DNA of 17,156 nucleotides from Thermoflexia bacterium (GTDB lineage Bacteria > Chloroflexota > Anaerolineae > B4-G1 > SLSP01), in the NCBI GenBank assembly GCA_030605705.1, contig JAUWHU010000461.1, positions 1 through 17,156 of the forward strand, given 5' to 3'. Made by a program: the position numbers and the translations under genes. Of this stretch, positions 6,868 through 12,111 are shown piece after piece (the first letter of the stretch is position 1; every line of letters begins with the position of its first letter). Under the pieces are notes generated by a model, which saw only the letters and a list, made by a program, of their open reading frames with translations, did no database searches and had not been told where the DNA came from.

Positions 6868-7087
6868 GCTGTCAGCCGTCAGCCGTCAGCCATCAGCGTT
6901 CAGCCATTAGTCATCAGTCACCACTCACCATTTGCCATTTGCCCATTTGTCATTTTTAATTTATCATTTCTTCATTCTTCATTCTTCATTCTTCATTCAC
7001 CCATTCGCCATTTCTTCATTTGCCCATTTGTCATTTTTAATTTGCCATTTCTGCATTCGTCATTTACCATTTTTTCATTTATCATTC
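6868..7087. repeat. Composite word-repeat tract (GTCAGCC, CATTTGCC, TTCATTC)
   Basis: GTCAGCC/ATCAGC words at 6869-6920 run into CATTTGCC words, then TTCATTC heptamers (about 6965-7000), then more CATTTGCC-like words up to 7085. The whole gap between two genes is repeat; I see no promoter in it. Confidence 0.8.
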
Positions 7088-7091
7088 TCTT

Positions 7092-7775
7092 GTGACCTGG
7101 TCTACACTCAACCACGACATCGTGACCTGCACGGCCTGCCCCCGGCTGGCGACCTACCGGCGGGAGGTGGCCCGCGTCAAGCGGCGGGCTTACCGCGACT
7201 GGGATTACTGGGGGAAGCCGGTACCGGGCTTCGGCGACCGGAACTCGCGGCTGTTGATCGTGGGGCTGGCGCCGGGAGCGCACGGCTCCAATCGCACCGG
7301 GCGAATGTTCACCGGCGATAGTTCGGGCAAGACACTGTTCGAAGCGCTGCACCGCGCCGGTTTCGCCAACCAGCCCACCTGGGAGCGCGTAGACGACGGC
7401 CTGGAACTCAGCGATGTCTTCATCACGGCGGTGGCGCGCTGTGTACCCCCTAAGAACAAACCCACTCGTCAGGAACTCCTGAACTGTCGGCCTTTCCTGG
7501 CGCGGGAGATGGCGCTGCTGCCCTCGCTGCGGGTGGTGCTCGCGTTAGGTCGCATCGCGTTCGATGGCGTTCTCGGTTTGCTGCGAGCACAGGGCGCGGA
7601 GATTCCCCCGCGCTCGTTTCGGCACGGGGCCTGTTATGACCTGGGACCGGAATGGCCCACGTTGCTCGTCTCCTACCATCCCAGCCGTCAGAACACTCAG
7701 ACTGGCCGTTTGACGTTGGAGATGTTTGATGCGGTTTTCGCGCAGGCGCTGTTGAGAATAGAGAATGAAGAATAG
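7092..7775 (+). CDS. Family 5 (UDGb-type) uracil-DNA glycosylase with Fe-S cluster
   Basis: A 227-residue base-excision repair enzyme removing uracil and deaminated bases from DNA. Motif 1 is GLAPGAHGSNRTGRMFTGD (residues 58-76), which has the family-5 pattern lacking the catalytic Asp/Asn of families 1 and 4. Motif 2 includes SYHPSRQNTQTGRLT with H196. The four Fe-S cysteines are C13, C16 (CTAC), C117 and C132. YWGKPVPGFGD (39-49) is also typical. The start is GTG 7092, with no Shine-Dalgarno sequence because a repeat tract ends right before it; GTG 7122 is a less likely alternative because it leaves almost nothing ahead of C13. The last residues (RIENEE) are encoded by the downstream heptamer tract, so the repeat has supplied the C-terminus. 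Confidence 0.92.
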   Translation: MTWSTLNHDIVTCTACPRLATYRREVARVKRRAYRDWDYWGKPVPGFGDRNSRLLIVGLAPGAHGSNRTGRMFTGDSSGKTLFEALHRAGFANQPTWERVDDGLELSDVFITAVARCVPPKNKPTRQELLNCRPFLAREMALLPSLRVVLALGRIAFDGVLGLLRAQGAEIPPRSFRHGACYDLGPEWPTLLVSYHPSRQNTQTGRLTLEMFDAVFAQALLRIENEE

Positions 7776-7808
7776 AGAATGAAGAATGAAGAATAGAGAA
7801 TTGAGAAT
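7750..7808. repeat. GAATGAA / GAATAGA heptamer tract
   Basis: The same family as 4562-4630. It begins inside the last codons of the uracil-DNA glycosylase gene and ends just before the promoter at 7815. Confidence 0.75.
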
Positions 7809-7814
7809 CAAGAT

Positions 7815-7844
7815 TTGACATACTCGTTGAACTGAGGGTATAAT
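7815..7844 (+). promoter_or_regulatory. Consensus sigma-70-type promoter of the kor locus
   Basis: TTGACA at 7815-7820 and TATAAT at 7839-7844 are both perfect hexamers with an 18-base spacer. Transcription would start near 7851, giving a leader of about 295 bases before korD. Confidence 0.8.
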
Positions 7845-8145
7845 GGCGATGTTGCTTATTTTCGGAATAGCTGTGGCCGGCGTGGCCCAGCAGGGCCACC
7901 TGTCCTGCGGGTCTCTGACCGAGCCACAGGCGGGCACGGTTAGTAAGTTTGGGGCAGAAGGCCCCAATGAGACCGGCCAGAGCTACCCCGAATCACGGCG
8001 ATACCCACGGCCAGTGGGCCTTAGGGCCACGGAATCGCCTACTACAAGCCGGGTTGTTTTCGGAGCAGTCGCTAAGACGCTGGGACGCTGAAACGCTAAG
8101 TCAGTCACCAGATAACAAAGTCGTAAGTGAGGAGGCAAAGACACC
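7845..8145 (+). other. Structured untranslated leader of the kor operon
   Basis: No credible gene is present. The leader contains a dispersed hairpin repeat (7868-7939), a clean hairpin TTGGGGC-AGA-A-GGCCCCAA (7949-7967), a GGCC-rich palindrome stretch with GCCTACTAC (about 7998-8045), and ACGCTGAAACGCTAAG-type words (8070-8100). KorD's ribosome site GTGAGGAGG ends at 8135. I looked for a thiamine-pyrophosphate riboswitch, logical for a TPP enzyme, and did not find its conserved core. Confidence 0.55.
7868..7939. repeat. CTGTGGCCGG...CGAGCCACAG hairpin repeat, copy 1
   Basis: TAGCTGTGGCCGG at the left and CTGACCGAGCCACAG then CGGGCACGG at the right match, in reverse orientation, the insert inside the hdrA-like gene at 14525-14583. 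This copy has an extra internal GTGGCCC/GGGCCAC hairpin. Confidence 0.65.
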
Positions 8146-8424
8146 ATGAAGGTCTATGCACGTACTCCCCTAGACCTCCAGAAGGTCACGGTGCCCCAGG
8201 GCCAGGTCTACCTCATTCCAGAACGGTGCAAGGGCTGTAGTCTTTGCATCGAATTTTGTCCCCAAGAGATTTTCCAGGTATCCACCGGCCTGAACGCCAA
8301 GGGATACCACTACCCTGAGATCATTCCGGGCAAAGAGGAAGCCTGCGTCCATTGCGGATTCTGCACGTTGGTTTGTCCTGAATTCGCCATCTTTACCCTG
8401 CTGGTCGAGCCGGAGGTGCCATGA
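8146..8424 (+). CDS. korD: 2-oxoglutarate:ferredoxin oxidoreductase delta subunit (2[4Fe-4S] ferredoxin) KorD
   Basis: A 92-residue ferredoxin-like subunit that passes electrons between the catalytic KorAB core and free ferredoxin. Two complete CxxCxxCxxxC clusters are visible: C28, C31, C34, C38 and C67, C70, C73, C77. The segment between them (about 28 residues, with GLNAKGYHYPEI) is the pattern seen in KorD/VorD subunits and not in soluble ferredoxins. AGGAGG at 8130-8135 sits ten bases before ATG 8146. The stop overlaps the korA start (ATGA), so translation is coupled. It is the first gene after the consensus promoter at 7815, giving the order korD-korA-korB-korC. VorD of a branched-chain oxoacid enzyme is the main alternative. 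Confidence 0.88.
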   Translation: MKVYARTPLDLQKVTVPQGQVYLIPERCKGCSLCIEFCPQEIFQVSTGLNAKGYHYPEIIPGKEEACVHCGFCTLVCPEFAIFTLLVEPEVP

Positions 8425-9593
8425 TGGGTGGAAAAGCTGTTTTGACAGGTCAGCATTTCATGAATGGGGATGATGCCTGCGCCGAGGGCGCGCTGGCGGC
8501 GGGCTGCCGCTACTTCGGCGGTTATCCTATCACCCCTTCCACCGAGATCGCGGAACGTTTGGCGCGGCGGCTCCCCGAAGTAGGCGGCGTCTACATGCAG
8601 ATGGAGGATGAGCTGGGTAGCATTGCCTCTATCCTCGGCGCGTCGGCAGCGGGTGCGCGGGCGATGACGGCCACTTCCGGTCCCGGTTTCAGCCTGATGA
8701 TGGAGAACCTGGGGCTGGGCGTGATGTTGGAATTGCCCTGCGTCATCGTCAACATCCAGCGCGGGTCGCCATCCACCGGTCTGCCGACGATGGCCGGCCA
8801 ATCCGAGGTGATGCAAGCGCGTTGGGGTTCGCATGGCGATTATGGGATCGTGGCCTACGCCCCCTCATCCCCGCAGGAGATCTTTGACCTGACGATTTTG
8901 GCGTTCAACGTCGCCGACCGCTATCGCGTTCCGGTGATCGTGTTGGGAGATGAGGTCATCGGCCACATGGTCGAGCGCGTTACCATCCCTCCGGCGGATC
9001 AAATCCCACGCTGGGAGCGCAAGCGGCCGGCCCATCCGCCTGAATTTTACGTCCACGAGCGCTTCAAGTCCTTCCGTGCCGACGAGGATAACCTGGTGCC
9101 GCCCCTCGCGCACGCGGGCGAGGGGTATCGCGTGCATTTCACCGGGCTGACGCACGACGAGATCGGCTACCCGGAGATGTCGGCGGAGACGCACCATGAG
9201 TTGGTGACGCGGTTGGTGAATAAGATCCGCCACAACGCCCCTGACATCATCCGCACGGAATCGCTGTATTTGGATGATGCGCAGATCGTGGTGATCTCCT
9301 ACGGCTGCACGGCGCGTTCCGCCCGCCGCGCGGTACTGGATGCGCGCGCCGCCGGCATCCCCGTGGGGCTGTTGCGGCTGATCTCCATCTGGCCTTTCCC
9401 GGAGACCCTGATCCAGGAGCTGGCGCAGACTGCTGAAACGTTCATCGTCGCGGAGATGAACCTGGGGCAGATCCGCCTGGAAGTCGAGCGCTGCGTTCGA
9501 CGTCCGGTGAGAGGGATTCACCACGCCGGCGGCGCGATGATTCACCCGGAACCGATCCTGGACGCGATTCGGGAAGCGGCAGGTTTGAGATAG
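8421..9593 (+). CDS. korA: 2-oxoacid:ferredoxin oxidoreductase alpha subunit (KorA)
   Basis: The alpha subunit of the CoA-dependent 2-oxoacid:ferredoxin oxidoreductase, most like 2-oxoglutarate synthase, 390 residues. It contains domain I with GYPITPSTEIAE (34-45) and QMEDELGSIASILGAS (60-75), then ATSGPGFSLMMENLGL (84-99) and QRGSPSTGLPT (113-123), which line the TPP and substrate site. The second half is the transketolase C-terminal-like domain II, with RTESLYLDDAQIVVISYGC. The gamma domain is not fused, in keeping with a separate korC. ATG 8421 overlaps the korD stop; ATG 8424 is the alternative, and CGGAGGTG at 8411-8418 could serve either. The reverse reaction would fix CO2 onto succinyl-CoA. 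Its last codons were copied downstream in a 109-bp duplication. Confidence 0.9.
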   Translation: MMGGKAVLTGQHFMNGDDACAEGALAAGCRYFGGYPITPSTEIAERLARRLPEVGGVYMQMEDELGSIASILGASAAGARAMTATSGPGFSLMMENLGLGVMLELPCVIVNIQRGSPSTGLPTMAGQSEVMQARWGSHGDYGIVAYAPSSPQEIFDLTILAFNVADRYRVPVIVLGDEVIGHMVERVTIPPADQIPRWERKRPAHPPEFYVHERFKSFRADEDNLVPPLAHAGEGYRVHFTGLTHDEIGYPEMSAETHHELVTRLVNKIRHNAPDIIRTESLYLDDAQIVVISYGCTARSARRAVLDARAAGIPVGLLRLISIWPFPETLIQELAQTAETFIVAEMNLGQIRLEVERCVRRPVRGIHHAGGAMIHPEPILDAIREAAGLR

Positions 9594-9594
9594 A

Positions 9595-9624
9595 TTTTTC
9601 ACCACGGAGGGCACGGAGAAATCT
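9595..9624. repeat. CACCACGGAGG-CACGGAGAAA repeat, copy 1
   Basis: Direct copies are at 9704-9733 and, altered to CACCACAGAGAACACAGAG, at 10150-10168; an inverted copy (CTCCGTGTCCTCCGTGGT) is at 10330-10347. Together they bracket the GxxExxY gene. Confidence 0.8.
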
Positions 9625-9630
9625 TTTAAG

Positions 9631-9702
9631 ATGCTTTACGAGAGAGACCTCACTGCGCAGATCATTGGGGCTGCGATTCGGGAAGCTGCTGGTTTGAGAT
9701 GA
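9631..9702 (+). pseudogene. Truncated GxxExxY start fused to the duplicated korA tail
   Basis: ATG 9631 begins MLYERDLTAQIIGAAI, matching the opening of the intact gene at 9740 (MLYEKELTSQIIGAAI). At residue 16 it switches in frame to REAAGLR, the last seven residues of KorA, and stops at 9700-9702. It lacks the GxxExxY motif and the nuclease-like core, so it is a remnant of the tandem duplication and not a functional gene. Confidence 0.8.
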
Positions 9703-9739
9703 ATTTTTCACCACGGAGAACACGGAGAAATCTTTTAAG

Positions 9740-10114
9740 ATGCTTTATGAGAAAGAGTTAACCTCTCAAATCATTGGTGCTGCAATTGATGTGCATAAGG
9801 CGCTCGGCCCTGGGCTGCTTGAATCGGCATATCAGGCATGTCTGGCTCGAGAAATGGGATTAAGGAAGATCCCGTTTGAGCGTGAAAAACCTCTGCCGGT
9901 CTCGTATAGAGGGGAGTACGTGGAGTGCGGCTATCGTTTAGATTTCCTGGTTGATGGCAAAGTAGTTGTAGAACTAAAATCCGTCAACGAACTTCATCCT
10001 ATCCATGAAGCACAGTTATTGACTTATCTGAAATTGACAGGATGTCGAGTTGGATTGTTGATCAACTTTAACGTGTTGAAGTTGATGGATGGCGTTGTCC
10101 GGCGTGTTTTGTGA
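9740..10114 (+). CDS. GxxExxY family protein (PD-(D/E)XK nuclease-like fold)
   Basis: A 124-residue protein with the family-defining motif at G25-LL-E28-SA-Y31. A PD-(D/E)XK-like core follows: D68 in YRLDFLVDG and E78-x-K80 in VVVELKSV, then HEAQLLTYLKLTG and VGLLINFNV. The family is widespread in bacteria (TIGR04256 type), uncharacterised as far as I know, and typically 120-140 residues, so this copy is complete. It is noticeably more AT-rich than korA and korB on each side and is bracketed by CACCACGGAG repeats, two direct before it and one inverted before korB. It has no obvious ribosome site. Its position inside the kor operon looks like an insertion and not a functional link to oxoacid metabolism. 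Confidence 0.88.
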   Translation: MLYEKELTSQIIGAAIDVHKALGPGLLESAYQACLAREMGLRKIPFEREKPLPVSYRGEYVECGYRLDFLVDGKVVVELKSVNELHPIHEAQLLTYLKLTGCRVGLLINFNVLKLMDGVVRRVL

Positions 10115-10125
10115 GGCGATCTACG

Positions 10126-10316
10126 AGTCCACTGAAAAAACCAAGAATTTCACCACAGAGAACACAGAGATTTTAAACTTGACCTTGAGAAAATTAATGT
10201 TTTGACGTGTGAAGTGGAATTTTCTTGAACCAAACATCAAATTTTCTGTATCTTCTCCGTTTATGGGCACTACTTGCCCATACTACGCTCCGTGGTAGAA
10301 AGGCTTTTTTCAGTAG
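10126..10316. mobile_element. Small element with inverted ACTGAAAAAA termini (MITE-like)
   Basis: The left end (10126-10168) reads GTCCACTGAAAAAACCAAG then a CACCACAGAG repeat. The right end, read inverted from 10316 to 10288, gives CTACTGAAAAAAGCC then TACCACGGAG. The ~190-bp AT-rich core encodes nothing and carries a GGGCA-CTACT-TGCCC hairpin (10265-10279). No target-site duplication is evident. It shares its terminal motif with the element at 11728-12075. Confidence 0.5.
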
Positions 10317-10329
10317 AGCAAAGAAAATC

Positions 10330-10350
10330 TCCGTGTCCTCCGTGGTAAAA
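10330..10350. repeat. Inverted copy of the CACCACGGAG repeat before korB
   Basis: CTCCGTGTCCTCCGTGGTAA is the reverse complement of the repeat at 9595 and 9704. Its right edge supplies part of the AAAGGAG ribosome site (10348-10354) of korB. Confidence 0.75.
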
Positions 10351-10360
10351 GGAGCATTCA

Positions 10361-11185
10361 ATGGCTCAAGCTATTGTCATAGATAAACATCCTCTCGACG
10401 ACATCATGCGCGCGGAGCGGATGCCGCACATTTTCTGTCCGGGTTGCGGCATTGGCATTGCCATGCGCTGTTACGCTCAAGCTGTGTTGGAATCCGGTAT
10501 CCCTGAAAGGCAGCACATTGTCGTTTCTGGTATTGGCTGCTCCGGGCGCGTGGCCGGATACATGAACCTTGATTCGTACCACACCACGCACGGGCGCGGG
10601 ATTCCTTTCGCGACGGGCATCAAACTAGCGAATCCCGAGCTCATGGTGACGGTCTTCAGCGGCGACGGCGACCTGGCCGCTATCGGCGGCAATCACCTGA
10701 TCCACGCCGCGCGGCGGAACATGGATCTCAAGATCATCTGCGTCAACAACTTCAATTACGGGATGACGGGGGGACAGTTCGGGCCAACGACGCCCACCGG
10801 TGCGTACGCTACGACCGCGCCCTACGGCAACCGCGAACAGCCGTTCAATCTGCCTTACCTGCTGGCGGCCGCCGGAGCCAACTATGTCTCCCGCTGGACG
10901 ACGATGCACGTCCGGCAGATCACACAAGATATTCTCTACACTTTCACCAAGCCGGGCTTCACCTTCATCGAGATTCTTGCCGCCTGCCCGGTGGGGTTTG
11001 GAAAGTCCAATCGCATCCCCGATGGTCTGGAAGAGATGAAACTGTATCGTGAACGCTCCGTCCTGGCGCGCGATGTGCCCCTGGACCAGTTGGGCATTGA
11101 CCTGCGGGAGGAGCGGCCCATCTACGTGGGGAATTTTGTCAACCGGGATGTGCCGGCTTATGCACCGGTGAGTATTGATCCGTAG
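10361..11185 (+). CDS. korB: 2-oxoacid:ferredoxin oxidoreductase beta subunit (KorB), TPP-binding
   Basis: A 274-residue catalytic beta subunit carrying thiamine pyrophosphate and the proximal [4Fe-4S] cluster. Cluster cysteines fit the known beta-subunit pattern: C26 and C29 (FCPGCG), C60 (GIGCSGR) and C209 (ILAACPVG). The TPP/Mg site is SGDGDLAAIGGNH (100-112), with N129/N130 leading into NNFNYGMTGGQFGPTTPTG (129-147). Length and motifs match KorB, not the longer pyruvate enzyme subunits. The start is ATG 10361 with AAAGGAG at 10348-10354. It is separated from korA by 767 bases of inserted GxxExxY gene and repeats, yet reads in the same direction. korC follows 11 bases after the stop. Confidence 0.92.
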   Translation: MAQAIVIDKHPLDDIMRAERMPHIFCPGCGIGIAMRCYAQAVLESGIPERQHIVVSGIGCSGRVAGYMNLDSYHTTHGRGIPFATGIKLANPELMVTVFSGDGDLAAIGGNHLIHAARRNMDLKIICVNNFNYGMTGGQFGPTTPTGAYATTAPYGNREQPFNLPYLLAAAGANYVSRWTTMHVRQITQDILYTFTKPGFTFIEILAACPVGFGKSNRIPDGLEEMKLYRERSVLARDVPLDQLGIDLREERPIYVGNFVNRDVPAYAPVSIDP

Positions 11186-11196
11186 GAGGTCATTTG

Positions 11197-11718
11197 ATGC
11201 CCACAGAAATTCGACTTTCCGGTTTTGGCGGACAGGGGATGGCCCTGGCGGGACTCCTCTTAGGCAAGGCGTTTTCCCTCTACGCGGGGCGGGAGGCGGT
11301 GATGACGCAGGCCTACGGCCCTGAGGCGCGCGGTGGCGCGTCAAGCGCGAATCTCGTCGTCTCTGACACGCCCATTGACTACCCTTTCGTCGAGCACCCC
11401 GATGTCCTGATCGCCATGTCGCAGGAAGCCTACACCAAGTTCCGCCCCACGGCTAAGCCCGGCGCGTTGATCTTGATTGACGAGGAGCTCGTCACGCCGA
11501 ACGGCGACGACAACGTGTGGGCCATCCCCGCAACGCACCTGGCGGAGGACCTGGGGCGGCGCATCGTGGCGAACGTGATTATGTTGGGCTTCTTCGTCGC
11601 CGTGACGGGACTGATCGGCCGCGAGGAGCTGGAGAAAGCGTTGGAGACGACGTTGCGGCCCAAGATTTTGCAGCTGAACATGCGGGCATTGGCGACGGGG
11701 CTGGAGTATAAGAGTTGA
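11197..11718 (+). CDS. korC: 2-oxoacid:ferredoxin oxidoreductase gamma subunit (KorC)
   Basis: A 173-residue gamma domain completing the oxidoreductase; in related enzymes it contributes to CoA binding. Typical motifs: RLSGFGGQGMALAGLLLGKA near the N-terminus, QAYGPEARGGASSANLVVSD in the middle (the conserved GPExRGG), and the C-terminal region RIVANVIMLGFFVAVTGLI. I prefer ATG 11197 over TTG 11194 because AGGAGG at 11184-11189 is seven bases from that ATG. The gap from korB is 11 bases, so they are co-transcribed. The last codons run directly into a GTTGAAAGTTACAAGT repeat. Nothing is missing for an active KorABC(D) enzyme. Confidence 0.92.
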   Translation: MPTEIRLSGFGGQGMALAGLLLGKAFSLYAGREAVMTQAYGPEARGGASSANLVVSDTPIDYPFVEHPDVLIAMSQEAYTKFRPTAKPGALILIDEELVTPNGDDNVWAIPATHLAEDLGRRIVANVIMLGFFVAVTGLIGREELEKALETTLRPKILQLNMRALATGLEYKS

Positions 11719-11727
11719 AAGTTACAA

Positions 11728-12075
11728 GTGAGCCTACTGAAAAAACCAAAAATTTTAACGCAGAGGCGCAGAGGCGCAGAGACGCCAAGAAAATTACTGG
11801 TTCTGACGTTTTCTGTGGTTTGAGCACCTCAGTGGGGAATATTCCTCTATTTTGGGGCTATTTCTGCGGCGATAACCCTGAAAACGTCCAATTCTTGCCC
11901 AACAATGGGGCGTTTTAAACGAGACCACAGAATCCGTTAGAATCAAGAAAATTAAATGATAGATCAAGATTTGTTTAATCAAAGGTCTCGATTTTCAAAA
12001 ATATTGAAGTATCATTCAAGAATCTTTGCGCCTTTGCGTCTCTGCGTTTATTCTTAATTTTTTTAGAAGACTCAC
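11728..12075. mobile_element. 348-bp element with ~45-bp inverted termini (MITE-like)
   Basis: The left end reads GTGAGCCTACTGAAAAAACC, then AATTTTAACGCAGAGGCGCAG repeats. The right end, read inverted from 12075, gives GTGAGTCTTCTAAAAAAATT, then AACGCAGAGACGCAAAG words. Outside both ends lies a TTACAAG word (11722-11728 and 12079-12085). The ~230-bp AT-rich core has no gene and contains an internal TCTGTGGT/ACCACAGA inverted pair. It fills the gap between korC and the hdrA-like gene, and no clear promoter was found in it. Confidence 0.55.
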
Positions 12076-12111
12076 AAGTTACAAGTCGAACTTGAACACG
12101 GAGTAAACACT

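Larger units (their letters stand above)
9564..9781 (+). repeat. 109-bp tandem duplication at the korA / GxxExxY junction
   Basis: Unit 1 (9564-9672) and unit 2 (9673-9781) align with a constant offset of 109. Each holds the korA tail (GCGATTCGGGAAGC and on), a TTTTTCACCACGGAG repeat, and a start ATG at 9631 or 9740 for GxxExxY-type codons. The korA-tail and repeat parts are nearly identical; the GxxExxY parts are more diverged. Confidence 0.85.

Noticed and set aside
6925..7087. CRISPR-like array in the repeated word tracts
   Set aside because: Words are 7-8 bases, contiguous, imperfect and without spacers; no cas genes are present.
7843..8091. 82-residue frame starting in the -10 box
   Set aside because: It reads only leader repeats, its start lies upstream of the expected transcription start, and it has no ribosome site.
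7845..8145. TPP riboswitch or a known structured RNA such as 6S, RNase P or SRP RNA in the kor leader
   Set aside because: The conserved core sequences of these RNAs were not found; most hairpins belong to dispersed repeat families.
11715..11918. 67-residue frame with NAEAQRRRDAKK
   Set aside because: It is the translation of the CAGAGGCGCAGAG words at the left end of the element; it starts within the korC tail repeat and has no ribosome site.
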